A DNA stretch of 64,000 nucleotides. Origin: Marinobacter sediminum (lineage in GTDB: Bacteria > Pseudomonadota > Gammaproteobacteria > Pseudomonadales > Oleiphilaceae). The translations under genes and the position numbers were made by a program. The notes under the pieces were generated by a model. It was not told where the DNA came from, made no database searches, and saw only the letters and a list, made by a program, of their open reading frames with translations. Shown here piece by piece: positions 43,100-53,184 of this stretch (its first letter is position 1; each line of letters starts with the position of its first letter). The stretch lies in the NCBI RefSeq assembly GCF_016820575.1, contig NZ_JAEMQH010000003.1, forward strand, positions 124,001 through 188,000. Reading direction: 5' to 3'.

Positions 43100-44002
43100 T
43101 TGAGACTCGAAGATGAGGCCATTATTGCCCGTTTTACCGATGCCATCTGGCTGGAGGACGGGTTGGGCGAGAAAACGCGGCAAGCATACCGCAGTGATCT
43201 TGTTCGCCTGGCAGACTGGTTGCAGGATCAGCCCGGTCGGCCTTTGCTCACGGCCGTGCGCCGAACCGATCTGCTGGCGTGGATGTCCAGGGGACTGGCT
43301 GAGGGTGTAAAGACCTCCACCGCCGCCCGGCGATTGTCTGGCTTGCGGCGCTTTTATCGCTTTCTGTTGCGCGAAGGCGTGATAGCGGAAGATCCGACTC
43401 TTCGCATCGACAGTCCAAAGCTGCCGCGCCGGTTGCCGGATTCATTGACCGAAGAGGAAGTCGAGGCATTGCTTTCCGAGCCGGATCCCGAGGTGCCCAT
43501 TGAGCTGAGGGATCGGGCCATGCTGGAAATATTGTATGGTTGTGGCTTGCGGGTGTCTGAGCTGACCCAGTTGCGGGTGGATCAGGTCAACCTGCGTCAG
43601 GGAGTAGTCCGGATAAGCGGTAAGGGCGGCAAAGAGCGTCTGGTGCCGCTGGGCGAGGAAGCGGTCGATTGGTTGCTTCGCTATATGAAAGAGGCGCGCG
43701 GGGAGCTGCTAAAAGGACGTTCCTGCGACGCGCTGTTCCCCGGTAACCGGCCAGAGGCGATGACCCGGCAAACCTTCTGGTATCGCATTAAGCACTACGC
43801 AAGCCGGGTTGGCATTCGCAAGCATCTTTCCCCTCATACCCTGCGGCATGCCTTCGCAACCCACCTGCTGAATCATGGGGCGGATCTGCGCGTGGTGCAG
43901 ATGTTGCTCGGGCATTCCGACCTCTCCACCACGCAGATTTACACTCACGTTGCCCGCCAACGTCTGCAGTCGTTGCACCAGTCGCATCACCCCCGTGGCT
44001 GA
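43100..44002 (+). CDS. xerD: Tyrosine recombinase XerD
   Basis: Site-specific recombinase of 300 residues. The N-terminal SAM-like domain (FTDAIWLEDGLGEKTRQAYR) precedes a catalytic domain with Arg in LYGCGLRVSELTQLRVDQV, Lys in ISGKGGKERLVPLG, HTLRHAFATHLLNHGADLR, His in LGHSDLSTTQIYTH and the nucleophilic Tyr of that last motif. Together with XerC it resolves chromosome dimers at dif. The start is TTG at 43100, because an in-frame stop lies two codons upstream and no ATG follows near the conserved N-terminus. Followed by dsbC, as in E. coli xerD-dsbC. Confidence 0.95.
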   Translation: MRLEDEAIIARFTDAIWLEDGLGEKTRQAYRSDLVRLADWLQDQPGRPLLTAVRRTDLLAWMSRGLAEGVKTSTAARRLSGLRRFYRFLLREGVIAEDPTLRIDSPKLPRRLPDSLTEEEVEALLSEPDPEVPIELRDRAMLEILYGCGLRVSELTQLRVDQVNLRQGVVRISGKGGKERLVPLGEEAVDWLLRYMKEARGELLKGRSCDALFPGNRPEAMTRQTFWYRIKHYASRVGIRKHLSPHTLRHAFATHLLNHGADLRVVQMLLGHSDLSTTQIYTHVARQRLQSLHQSHHPRG

Positions 44003-44124
44003 GCCGGTGTTTTTTGGTTAAGGTGTTGGCGTTGAACTTTTGCGGTCGCGCTGTGTCGCAGTATCGTGTTTCCATGGCCTGTCCGGTGCGCCCGGGGCCC
44101 AATGTCATCTAACTGGATGTAGGT

Positions 44125-44871
44125 ATGTCTGCCAGAAATTATGTGAAAAATGTGGTTATGGGTGCGGCCCTGGTAGCCGGTGTTTTGGCGGTCGCGCCAA
44201 GCACGGCGGGTGAGGTCGAGGATGGAATTGCCAACCGCCTGACCGCTGCCGTGCCAGGCCTGAAGGTGTTGTCCGTTAAGGAGTCCGAGGCGCCTGGTCT
44301 GTACGAGGTCCAGAGCAACAACGGCGATACGATCTACACCACCGCAGATGGCCAGTATCTGCTGACCGGGGATCTGCTGAAGATTACCAGTGACGGCATT
44401 GCCAATGTGACCGAAGAGGCGCGGGCCAGTGAGCGTGCACAGACCATGGCTGATTTTGGTGACGACGGCGTGATCCGGTTCCCGGCCAAAGGCGAGCAAA
44501 AGGCGGAAATTCATGTCTTCACCGACATCGATTGCCCCTACTGCCGGAAGCTGCACGACGAAGTACCTCAGCTCAACGCCTATGGTATTACCGTCAATTA
44601 CTACGCCTTCCCAAGGTCCGGTCCGGACACCCCTTCCTTTAAAAAGTACGTGTCGGTCTGGTGCGCCGAAGATCAGCAAGCTGCCATGGATGCTGCCAAG
44701 GGTGGTCGTTCGGTCGCCTCAGCCAGCTGTGAGAATCCGGTGCTGAAGCAATTCCAGCTGGGCGGTCGTGTTGGCGTGACTGGAACCCCGGCCATCGTGC
44801 TGGAAGACGGCAACATGGTTCGCGGTTACGTGCCTGCAGACAACCTCGCTCAGGGCCTGGGCCTGCTCTAA
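44125..44871 (+). CDS. dsbC: Thiol:disulfide interchange protein DsbC
   Basis: Periplasmic disulfide isomerase of 248 residues. A signal peptide (VVMGAALVAGVLAVAPSTAG) is followed by an N-terminal dimerisation domain (VPGLKVLSVKESEAPGLYEV) and a thioredoxin fold with the active site CPYC (Cys137 and Cys140, in HVFTDIDCPYCRKLH). GVTGTPAIVLEDGN has the cis-proline loop. It corrects wrong disulfides and depends on DsbD. Confidence 0.96.
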   Translation: MSARNYVKNVVMGAALVAGVLAVAPSTAGEVEDGIANRLTAAVPGLKVLSVKESEAPGLYEVQSNNGDTIYTTADGQYLLTGDLLKITSDGIANVTEEARASERAQTMADFGDDGVIRFPAKGEQKAEIHVFTDIDCPYCRKLHDEVPQLNAYGITVNYYAFPRSGPDTPSFKKYVSVWCAEDQQAAMDAAKGGRSVASASCENPVLKQFQLGGRVGVTGTPAIVLEDGNMVRGYVPADNLAQGLGLL

Positions 44872-45030
44872 CGCCTGTCCGAACATCTGTCATGGCTCCG
44901 TTTCGATGCGGGGCCCTTCACGGATTTGATACGGTTCCGGTTCAGGGCTTATTCACGGGCACCTGAATCGGTATACTATCCCCCCAAATTTGCAATTCAT
45001 CAGCACCCGTTCGGGATCAGAGGTGAGAGT

Positions 45031-46332
45031 TTGAAAGACGTCAGTGTCGGAATCTGCGGACTGGGTACCGTTGGCGGCGGTACATTCAATGTCTTGACCC
45101 GGAATGCCAGGCTCATTGCCGGCAGAGCAGGGTGCAACATCCGTATTGCCCGGATTGCCAGTCGTCGTCCCCGGACCGACATGGATCTGGGCGATGTGCC
45201 TTTTTCGACCGATATCTTTGACGTCGTAAATGATCCCGGCGTGGACATCGTGGTTGAGCTCATCGGTGGTTATGATACTGCCAAAGAGCTGGTGATGACT
45301 GCCATCAATAACGGCAAGCATGTAGTCACCGCCAACAAGGCCCTGATCGCTGTGCACGGCAACGAAATTTTCGAGGCGGCCCAGAAAGCGGGCGTGGTTG
45401 TAGCCTATGAGGCCGGCGTCGCCGGTGGCATTCCGGTCATGAAAGCGATCCGCGAGGGTATGGCGGCCAACCGCATCGACTGGATCGCCGGTATCATCAA
45501 CGGTACTGGCAACTACATACTGACCGAGATGCGCGCCGGCCGTGAGTTTGCCGAAGTGCTGAAAGAAGCCCAGGACTTGGGTTACGCCGAAGCCGATCCG
45601 ACCTTTGACGTGGAGGGCATTGATGCCGCCCACAAGCTGACGATCCTGGCCTCGGCCGGTTTTGGTGTGCCACTGCAATTTGAAAAAGGTTTCACCGAGG
45701 GCATCTCCCAGATTACGCCCTACGACATTTCCCACGCCGAACTCCTCGGCTATCGCATCAAGCACCTGGGCATTGCCCGTCGCCGCGACGATGGTATCGA
45801 GCTGCGGGTGCATCCGACTCTGGTGCCCCAGAGTCACCTGATCGCCCAGGTTGATGGTGTGCTGAACGCCGTGCTGGTGGATGGTGATGCCGTCGGCCAG
45901 ACCATGTACTACGGCCCGGGTGCCGGTGACGAAGCAACCGCTTCTGCGGTTATCGCCGACATCGTTGACGTGGCACGGGCTGTCGCCAGTGGCAGTCAGC
46001 AGCGGGTGCCTTACCTTGGCTTCGAGCCCGAGGCTCTCGAGGAGCTGGATGTGCTGTCCATGGAAGACATCCAGTCCGCGTACTATTTGCGCATTACTGC
46101 CCTGGACCGTCCGGGCGTGTTGGCCAAAATTGCCTCGATCCTCAGCGAGCATGGCATCAACATCGAGTCCATCATGCAGAAGGAATCTGAACTGCAGGAT
46201 GGCCGCATTCCGGTCATCATCCTGACTCATACCGTTCAGGAGCGGCAGATCAATCGCGCCATTGAAGAGCTGGAAGCCCTGACCGACACCGACGGTCATG
46301 TGGTTCGCATCCGCGCTGAAAACTTTAACTGA
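45031..46332 (+). CDS. hom: Homoserine dehydrogenase
   Basis: Monofunctional enzyme of 433 residues. NAD(P) site VGICGLGTVGGGTFNVLTRN at the start, catalytic region YEAGVAGGIPVMKAIREGMA and GTGNYILTEM, and a C-terminal ACT domain (ITALDRPGVLAKIASILSEH) for threonine feedback. It reduces aspartate semialdehyde to homoserine. TTG at 45031 is chosen because AGAGGTGA lies just upstream and the resulting length matches Pseudomonas homologues; the ATG at 44926 would add 35 residues without family match. Followed by thrC. Confidence 0.94.
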   Translation: MKDVSVGICGLGTVGGGTFNVLTRNARLIAGRAGCNIRIARIASRRPRTDMDLGDVPFSTDIFDVVNDPGVDIVVELIGGYDTAKELVMTAINNGKHVVTANKALIAVHGNEIFEAAQKAGVVVAYEAGVAGGIPVMKAIREGMAANRIDWIAGIINGTGNYILTEMRAGREFAEVLKEAQDLGYAEADPTFDVEGIDAAHKLTILASAGFGVPLQFEKGFTEGISQITPYDISHAELLGYRIKHLGIARRRDDGIELRVHPTLVPQSHLIAQVDGVLNAVLVDGDAVGQTMYYGPGAGDEATASAVIADIVDVARAVASGSQQRVPYLGFEPEALEELDVLSMEDIQSAYYLRITALDRPGVLAKIASILSEHGINIESIMQKESELQDGRIPVIILTHTVQERQINRAIEELEALTDTDGHVVRIRAENFN

Positions 46333-46346
46333 CAGGTAGCTCGCAC

Positions 46347-47747
46347 GTGAGATATATCAGTACGCGGGGTGAAGCCCCCGCACTGGGTTTTGAAGACGTT
46401 CTACTCACCGGTCTCGCCACCGATGGCGGGCTGTACGTTCCGGAATCCTTGCCCCATTTCAGCCTGGAAGAAATCCGGAGCTGGCGCGGGCTGTCGTACA
46501 GTGAGCTTGCGTTCAATGTGATGCATCCGTTTGTCGACGATGCCATTCCGGCCGACGATTTCCGCAAGATGCTCGATGAAACCTACTCGGTGTTCAGCCA
46601 CCAGGCGGTAGCGCCGCTGGTCCAGCTGGACTCCAACGAGTGGGTGATGGAACTGTTCCGGGGGCCGACTCTGGCGTTCAAGGATTTCGCCCTGCAGTTG
46701 CTGGGTCGTTTGCTTGATTACGTACTTGAGAAGCGTAAGCAGCACGTGGTCATCATGGGGGCGACCTCGGGTGACACCGGTTCTGCGGCTATTGAAGGCT
46801 GTCGTCGCTGCGAGCACGTGGACATTTTCATCCTGCATCCCCACGAGCGGGTGTCGGAAGTTCAGCGTCGCCAGATGACCACAGTGACCGGTGACAACAT
46901 CCACAACATCGCCGTGCGTGGCAATTTCGATGACTGTCAGCGCATGGTGAAGGAAAGCTTTGGCAATCAGAGCTTCCTGGGTGGCAAGACCCAATTGGCC
47001 GCGGTGAACTCCATCAACTGGGCCCGGATCATGGCCCAGATTGTTTATTACTTCCAGGCGTCCCTGGCTTTGGGTGGTCCGGATCGCAGCATGGCGTTTT
47101 CCGTGCCCACCGGGAACTTCGGCGACATCTTCGCCGGCTATCTGGCCAAGAAGATGGGGCTGCCGATCTCCCAGCTGGTGATCGCCACCAACCGCAACGA
47201 CATCCTGCACCGCTTCATGAGTGGCAACAAGTACGAGCAGCATCAGCTGGAACATACTTTGTCGCCGAGCATGGACATCATGGTGTCCAGTAACTTTGAG
47301 CGCCTTCTGTTCGATCTCCATGGCCGTGATGGCCAGGCAGTGAAAACGCTGCTGGAGAATGCTGCCAAGGGACCGGTCAGCATCGAGGACTACCGCTGGA
47401 AGCATGCCCGCAAGTTGTTCGACAGCGATGCCGTGGACGATAAAGCGACCTGCGATACCATTCGCGAAATCCAGGAGCAAAACGAGTACCTGCTCGATCC
47501 CCACACTGCCATCGGTGTGCGGGCGGCTCGTAACTGCCGGCGCGACAGCTCTGTGCCCATGATCACCCTGGGTACGGCCCATCCGGCGAAATTCCCGGAT
47601 GCCATTGCCGAATCCGGAGTGTCGGTGAAACCGCAGCTTCCCGCGCACATGGCGGATTTGTTTGAGCGCGAAGAGCGTTACACGGTGCTCGACAACAACA
47701 TCGCCGGTGTGCAGGAATTTATTACCAAGCACTGGAAGAACGCCTGA
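46347..47747 (+). CDS. thrC: Threonine synthase
   Basis: PLP enzyme of 466 residues. It starts RYISTRGEAPALGFEDVLLT; the PLP lysine is in GPTLAFKDFALQLLGRLL, and GATSGDTGSAAIEG binds phosphate. It converts O-phosphohomoserine to threonine. The start is GTG at 46347 with CAGGTAG at 46333-46339 upstream. Fourteen nt separate it from hom, so the two form an operon. Confidence 0.96.
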   Translation: MRYISTRGEAPALGFEDVLLTGLATDGGLYVPESLPHFSLEEIRSWRGLSYSELAFNVMHPFVDDAIPADDFRKMLDETYSVFSHQAVAPLVQLDSNEWVMELFRGPTLAFKDFALQLLGRLLDYVLEKRKQHVVIMGATSGDTGSAAIEGCRRCEHVDIFILHPHERVSEVQRRQMTTVTGDNIHNIAVRGNFDDCQRMVKESFGNQSFLGGKTQLAAVNSINWARIMAQIVYYFQASLALGGPDRSMAFSVPTGNFGDIFAGYLAKKMGLPISQLVIATNRNDILHRFMSGNKYEQHQLEHTLSPSMDIMVSSNFERLLFDLHGRDGQAVKTLLENAAKGPVSIEDYRWKHARKLFDSDAVDDKATCDTIREIQEQNEYLLDPHTAIGVRAARNCRRDSSVPMITLGTAHPAKFPDAIAESGVSVKPQLPAHMADLFEREERYTVLDNNIAGVQEFITKHWKNA

Positions 47748-47753
47748 CTTGGT

Positions 47754-49487
47754 ATGACACCAAAAAAGATCCTGCGTCGCCCCCAGCCGGACACCACGCC
47801 GGCCTGGGGGCAAAACCTGCCGCCCTTGCTTCGCCGTCTCTACGCTGCCCGGGGTATCACCTCCGATGAGCAGCTGAGTTACACCCTGAAATCCCTGGCT
47901 TCACCGATGGAGTTGCGCGGCATCGACCGTGCCGTCGAGTTGTTAGCCGAGGCCATCGGGCAGCAGCAGCGTGTTCTGGTGCTGGGCGATTTCGACGCCG
48001 ATGGTGCCACCAGTACGGCTGTCGCCATGCTGGGACTGTCGATGCTGGGGCTGCAGAGCGTCGATTTCCGGGTGCCCAGTCGGTTCGCCGATGGCTATGG
48101 TCTGACCCCGGGCATCATCGAACGGCTGCGGGATGAGGGCGAATTGCCAGACCTACTGGTGACCGTGGACAACGGTATTTCGGCCATCGAAGGGGTGAAG
48201 GCTGCCCGCGATATGGGCATGAAGGTGATCGTCACCGATCATCACCTGGCGGGAGACACCCTGCCGGAAGCTGATGCCATCGTGAACCCGAACCAGCCTG
48301 GCTGTCCGTTTCTGAGCAAGAATGCGGCCGGTGTTGGGGTCATGTTCTATGTCCTCACCGCGCTGCGTAAGCACCTGCGTGAACAGTCGCTGCTGCCGCA
48401 ACCGGAACCCAACCTCGGGGCGCTGCTCGACCTGGTCGCACTGGGCACCGTCGCGGATGTGGTGCCCCTTGACCATAACAACCGGATTTTTGTTGAACAG
48501 GGCTTGCGCCGCATCCGTCAGGGCGAGGCCCGGCCCGGAATTCTGGCGCTGCTGGAGGTTGCTGGAAGGGATCACACAGCGATCAGTTCCACCGATCTTG
48601 GTTTTGTGGTTGGCCCGCGATTGAACGCCGCCGGTCGTCTGGATGACATGAGTATCGGCATTGCCTGCCTGCTCGCCGACAGTCCCGATGAGGCTCGCCG
48701 GCTGGCTCGTGAGCTGGACACCTTTAACCGGGAACGCCGCACCATCGAAAAGGACATGAAAGCCCAGGCCCAGGATTTGCTGGCTTCGATGTCGCTGGAT
48801 TTGGAAGGTCTGCCCTGGGGGCTGGCGCTGTTCGATCCGGAATGGCACCAGGGCGTGATTGGTATTCTTGCGGCTCGTATTCGGGAGCAAACCAATCGGC
48901 CGACCATCGCCTTTGCCAGCGACGATAACGGCGAAGACATCAAGGGATCGGCCCGTTCCATTCCTGGCTTGCACATCCGCGATGTGCTCGCTGCCGTGGA
49001 TGCTCGCCATCCAGGCATGCTGAAGAAATACGGCGGTCATGCCATGGCCGCAGGCATGACCCTGGCCCAAAGTGATCTGGACGCCTTTTCCGAAGCCTTC
49101 GACAAGGTCGTACGCGACACTCTCGTGGCTGCGGACTTGGAAGCGGCGATCACCACCGATGGCCCGCTGGCGCTCGATGAGCTGCGCCTGGAAACGGCAG
49201 TCCTGCTAAAGCGCGCCGGGCCCTGGGGCCAGCATTTCCCGGAGCCGATTTTCGATGGTGAGTTCCGGGTGGTCAGTCAGCGCGTGGTTGGTGAGAATCA
49301 CCTTAAACTGGTGCTGCAGCCATTTGAGGGTGGCGGTATCATCGATGGCATCGCCTTCAATACCGGACCCGAAGTGCCGGACTACACTCGCACCGGGGCG
49401 CGGGTGGTGTATAAGCCGGATGCCAACACTTTTCGCGGGCGCACGAATCTCCAGTTGTTGGTGGACTATCTCGAGCCGCTTGGGTGA
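47754..49487 (+). CDS. recJ: Single-stranded-DNA-specific exonuclease RecJ
   Basis: DHH-family 5'-3' exonuclease of 577 residues. Metal-binding motifs are VLGDFDADGATSTAVAML near residues 77-94, LVTVDNGISAI, and VIVTDHHLAGDTLPEADAIV; the DHHA1 part includes SARSIPGLHIRDVL and KYGGHAMAAGMTLA. It acts in mismatch repair and RecF-pathway recombination. It begins 6 nt after thrC. Confidence 0.95.
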   Translation: MTPKKILRRPQPDTTPAWGQNLPPLLRRLYAARGITSDEQLSYTLKSLASPMELRGIDRAVELLAEAIGQQQRVLVLGDFDADGATSTAVAMLGLSMLGLQSVDFRVPSRFADGYGLTPGIIERLRDEGELPDLLVTVDNGISAIEGVKAARDMGMKVIVTDHHLAGDTLPEADAIVNPNQPGCPFLSKNAAGVGVMFYVLTALRKHLREQSLLPQPEPNLGALLDLVALGTVADVVPLDHNNRIFVEQGLRRIRQGEARPGILALLEVAGRDHTAISSTDLGFVVGPRLNAAGRLDDMSIGIACLLADSPDEARRLARELDTFNRERRTIEKDMKAQAQDLLASMSLDLEGLPWGLALFDPEWHQGVIGILAARIREQTNRPTIAFASDDNGEDIKGSARSIPGLHIRDVLAAVDARHPGMLKKYGGHAMAAGMTLAQSDLDAFSEAFDKVVRDTLVAADLEAAITTDGPLALDELRLETAVLLKRAGPWGQHFPEPIFDGEFRVVSQRVVGENHLKLVLQPFEGGGIIDGIAFNTGPEVPDYTRTGARVVYKPDANTFRGRTNLQLLVDYLEPLG

Positions 49488-49506
49488 TCTGATTCTTTAG
49501 GTGGCT

Positions 49507-49600
49507 GGCCGCGAGCCGGGGTGTCTTTTCTTCTGGGAAAAACAACTCGCTGCGCTCAGACATCTTTTTGCCGACAGAAAAGACACCCCGGCCCCCGGCC
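49507..49600. repeat. Long imperfect inverted repeat between recJ and prfB
   Basis: CCGGGGTGTCTTTTCT (49516-49531) is the exact complement of AGAAAAGACACCCCGG (49576-49591); nine more bases outside (49507-49515 and 49592-49600) pair at seven positions, giving a 25-bp stem around a 44-nt loop. The loop has AACTCGCTGCGCTCAGACA, a sequence type seen in dispersed intergenic repeats. No T tract follows. May be a REP/MITE-like element and may also end the recJ transcript. Confidence 0.7.
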
Positions 49601-49740
49601 GACTGAACTCGGGTAAAAGATTCCGAGCCAGACTCCCAAGCCAGCCTCTGCGGAAACCCGCAGGCTGATTTACTGCCGGAAATCCGGTAGAATCCCGCCT
49701 CTGTTTTTACTCATCATTTTCTAGAGCGAGTAAGGGTTTC

Positions 49741-50836
49741 ATGGAAATTAATCCCATTGTGACGAAGATTAAAGACCTTCGTGAGCGCACTGAAGCGCTC
49801 AGGGGGTATCTTTGACTACGATCAGCGCAATGAACGACTGGTCGAAGTAGAGCGCGAACTGGAACTGCCCACCGTTTGGGACGACCCAGAGCGGGCCCAG
49901 GCACTCGGTAAAGAGCGCTCCGATCTTGAGCTGATCGTGAAAACCATCGACAACCTCACCAGTGGTCTGGGCGACGCCGAGAGTCTGCTTGATCTGGCCG
50001 CCGAGGAAGAGGATGCCGATACGGTTGCCGAGATCGAAGCCGATCTGGGATCGCTCGACAAGGAGCTGGAAAAGCTGGAATTCCGCCGGATGTTTTCCGG
50101 GGAAATGGATTCCAACAACGCCTACCTGGACATCCAGGCCGGCTCCGGCGGCACCGAGGCCCAGGACTGGGGCAACATGCTGCTGCGCATGTATCTGCGC
50201 TGGGCTGAGCGTCGCGGCTTCAAGGCCGAGATTGTCGAGCTTCAGGAAGGGGATGTGGCCGGTATCAAGAGTGCCACCATCCACATCCAGGGCGACTACG
50301 CCTATGGCTGGCTGCGCACCGAGACCGGTGTTCATCGCCTGGTTCGCAAGTCGCCGTTTGATTCCGGTAACCGTCGTCACACCTCGTTCTCGTCGGTGTT
50401 TGTGTCGCCAGAAGTGGACGACAGTTTTGAGATTGAGATCAACCCGTCGGATCTGCGCGTGGATGTTTACCGGGCATCCGGTGCTGGTGGTCAGCACGTT
50501 AACCGGACCGAATCTGCGGTCCGTCTGACCCACAATCCGACCGGTATCGTGGTGGCCTGTCAGGCTGGCCGAAGCCAGCATCAGAACAAAGACCAGGCCA
50601 TGAAACAGCTGAAGGCGAAGCTGTTTGAGCGCGAGATGCAGGAGCGCAACGCGGAGAAACAAAAGGCCGAGGACGCCAAGGCCGACATCGGCTGGGGCAG
50701 CCAGATCCGTTCTTATGTGCTGGATGACAGCCGCATCAAGGATCTGCGGACCAAGGTTGAGACCAGCAATACCCAGACGGTACTGGATGGTGATATCGAT
50801 AAATTTATCGAAGCCAGCCTGAAGATGGCGCTGTAA
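49741..50836 (+). CDS. prfB: Peptide chain release factor 2 (programmed +1 frameshift)
   Basis: The protein is read as 49741-49812 joined to 49814-50836, 364 residues. The first 24 codons start [20 protein letters not shown] and end CTT, followed by an in-frame TGA at 49813-49815; a +1 shift continues with [19 protein letters not shown]. The GGQ motif is in [17 protein letters not shown], and the SPF anticodon-like motif is in [14 protein letters not shown]2 ends translation at UGA and UAA, and the shift autoregulates its own level. lysS begins 51 nt later. Confidence 0.97.
49801..49816 (+). promoter_or_regulatory. RF2 +1 frameshift site
   Basis: AGGGGGTATCTTTGAC: an internal Shine-Dalgarno-like AGGGGG, three bases, the slippery CTT, then the in-frame TGA followed by C. 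This is the classical prfB frameshift cassette. Confidence 0.97.
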
Positions 50837-50887
50837 TTATTGGCAGCGCCCAAAGAACCCGGACATTCCCGATTTTAGTGAGCCAAC

Positions 50888-52420
50888 ATGACTGATCACA
50901 CCCAGAATGCACAGCCTGAGGACAACAAGCTGATTACCGAGCGTCGCGCCAAGCTGTCGGAGCTTCGCGAGCAGGGCAATCCCTTCCCCAACGATTTTCG
51001 TCGTGATGCCACCGCGGCCGAGCTGCAGGCGACCTACGGTGAGAAAACCAAGGAAGAGCTGGAGTCTATGGGGATCAAGGTGGCCATCGCTGGCCGCATG
51101 ATGCTGGATCGTAAGGCGTTCAAGGTGGTTCAGGACGCATCTGGTCGTATCCAGATCTACGCGTCGAAAGATGTGCAGAAGGACACCAAGCACTGGGATC
51201 TGGGCGATATCATCGGTGTTCGTGGCACCTTGGCGAAATCCGGCCGGGGCGACCTCTACGTCACCATGGACGAATACGTGCTGCTGACCAAGTCCCTGCG
51301 TCCGCTGCCGGAGAAGCACAAGGGTCTGACCGATACCGAGGCCCGTTATCGCCACCGGTACGTGGACCTGATGGTCAATGAAGACAGCCGCCGGGTGTTC
51401 CACGCCCGCTCGAAAATCATCAGTGCCATGCGCCAGTACTTCACCGACCGTGATTTCATGGAAGTGGAAACCCCGATGCTGCAGGTGATTCCAGGTGGCG
51501 CTACCGCCCGTCCGTTCGTGACTCATCACAACGCCCTGGGTATCGACATGTACTTGCGCATCGCGCCGGAGCTGTTCCTCAAGCGTCTGGTTGTCGGTGG
51601 CTTTGAGCGGGTCTTCGAGATCAACCGTAACTTCCGGAACGAGGGGCTTTCGACCCGTCACAACCCGGAATTCACCATGGTGGAGTTCTACCAGGCGTAC
51701 GCCGACTACAACGACCTGATGGACCTCACCGAGGACATGATCCGCACCATCGCCCAGAAAGTCCTGGATACAACCACGGTGGTCAATACCCGGACTCTGT
51801 CCGATGGTACTGAGGAGTCGGTGGAGTATGACTTCGGCAAGTCGTTCGAGCGCCTGACCGTCGTTGAAGCCATTCTGCGCTACAACCCGGATGTGAAGGC
51901 CGAGCAGTTGGCGGACGAGAACTCAGCCAGGCAGGTGGCCAGGGACCTTGGTATTCACCTGAAAGAAGGCTGGGGCCTGGGCAAGGTTCAGATCGAGATC
52001 TTTGAAGCCACTGCCGAGCATCGTCTGATTCAGCCGACCTTCATCACCGAGTACCCGAAAGAAGTGTCGCCGCTGGCTCGTTGCAAGGACAGCAACCCGT
52101 TTGTTACCGAACGGTTCGAATTCTTCGTCGGCGGTCGCGAAATCGCCAACGGCTTCTCCGAGTTGAACGATGCCGAAGATCAGGCTGAGCGTTTTCAGGA
52201 GCAGGTTGCCGAGAAGGATGCCGGTGACGACGAGGCTATGTTCTACGACGAAGACTACGTCATGGCGTTGGAATACGGCCTGCCGCCGACCGCCGGTGAG
52301 GGTATTGGTATCGACCGTCTGGCGATGCTGCTGACCAACAGCCAGTCAATTCGTGACGTCATCCTGTTCCCGGCCATGCGTCCGGAGCACAAGGCGGAAA
52401 GCCGCAACGACGAGGGTTGA
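50888..52420 (+). CDS. lysS: Lysyl-tRNA synthetase (class II)
   Basis: Class II synthetase of 510 residues. The N-terminal OB-fold anticodon domain ([19 protein letters not shown]) precedes the catalytic domain with motif 1 around [20 protein letters not shown], motif 2 [20 protein letters not shown] and motif 3 [15 protein letters not shown]. It directly follows prfB, as in E. coli prfB-lysS. Confidence 0.97.
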   Translation: MTDHTQNAQPEDNKLITERRAKLSELREQGNPFPNDFRRDATAAELQATYGEKTKEELESMGIKVAIAGRMMLDRKAFKVVQDASGRIQIYASKDVQKDTKHWDLGDIIGVRGTLAKSGRGDLYVTMDEYVLLTKSLRPLPEKHKGLTDTEARYRHRYVDLMVNEDSRRVFHARSKIISAMRQYFTDRDFMEVETPMLQVIPGGATARPFVTHHNALGIDMYLRIAPELFLKRLVVGGFERVFEINRNFRNEGLSTRHNPEFTMVEFYQAYADYNDLMDLTEDMIRTIAQKVLDTTTVVNTRTLSDGTEESVEYDFGKSFERLTVVEAILRYNPDVKAEQLADENSARQVARDLGIHLKEGWGLGKVQIEIFEATAEHRLIQPTFITEYPKEVSPLARCKDSNPFVTERFEFFVGGREIANGFSELNDAEDQAERFQEQVAEKDAGDDEAMFYDEDYVMALEYGLPPTAGEGIGIDRLAMLLTNSQSIRDVILFPAMRPEHKAESRNDEG

Positions 52421-52423
52421 ACC

Positions 52424-53155
52424 ATGCACCCCGTTGAGGTTCTGGCGCATCAGCTCAGGCCTGACCGGGGCTGGTCCGACCATCTCGGCAATGAATTCCG
52501 CCAGCCCTATATGAAGGCGCTGGCGGAGTTTCTGGCGGCAGAGGAGCAGGCCGGCACGGCCCTGTTCCCGGCCCGCGATCACTGCTTCAATGCCCTCAAC
52601 AGCACCCCTCTTGCCAATGTCTCCGTGGTGATACTCGGGCAAGACCCCTATCATGGCCCCGGGCAGGCTCACGGGCTGTGCTTTTCGGTCCGGCCCGAGG
52701 TGGCGACGCCACCGTCTCTGGTCAACATCTTCAAGGAAGTTCGGAGCGATCTCGGTATCGAAACACCTGATCACGGTTGTTTGCAGCCGTGGGCCGATCG
52801 CGGCGTGCTGTTGCTGAACAGTGTGTTAACCGTGGCGCAGGGCCAGGCTGGCGCCCATCAGGGCAAGGGCTGGGAGGCGTTTACCGACAAGGTGATCGAG
52901 ACCGTCAATCGTGAGCGTGAAGGGGTGGTGTTTTTGCTTTGGGGCGGTTACGCCCGCAAGAAAGGCCGACACATTGATCGTGATCGACACCTGGTGCTGG
53001 AGGGGCCGCATCCTTCGCCGTTGAGTGCTTATCGCGGCTTTTTCGGCTGCCGCCACTTTTCCCGCGCTAATCAATGGCTGCAGCAAAAAGGGCAGCCATC
53101 CATCGATTGGACGCTGCCCTCCAAAGCCGAGTTGATCGCTGACTATCAGTTCTAG
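52424..53155 (+). CDS. ung: Uracil-DNA glycosylase
   Basis: Family-1 UDG of 243 residues. The catalytic motif GQDPYHGPGQAHGLCFSV lies near residues 68-85 and the DNA-intercalation motif HPSPLSAYRGFFGCRHFS near 198-215. It removes uracil from DNA. It begins 3 nt after lysS and may share its transcript. Confidence 0.97.
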   Translation: MHPVEVLAHQLRPDRGWSDHLGNEFRQPYMKALAEFLAAEEQAGTALFPARDHCFNALNSTPLANVSVVILGQDPYHGPGQAHGLCFSVRPEVATPPSLVNIFKEVRSDLGIETPDHGCLQPWADRGVLLLNSVLTVAQGQAGAHQGKGWEAFTDKVIETVNREREGVVFLLWGGYARKKGRHIDRDRHLVLEGPHPSPLSAYRGFFGCRHFSRANQWLQQKGQPSIDWTLPSKAELIADYQF

Positions 53156-53184
53156 CGATCAGCCCTGATCGCCAAGTCCAGCAG

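Noticed and set aside
44953..46299. Long minus-strand frame of 448 codons
   Set aside because: It is antisense to hom, which has full family signatures; the translation has no recognisable motif.
46401..47813. Long minus-strand frame of 470 codons
   Set aside because: It is antisense to thrC and shows no family features.
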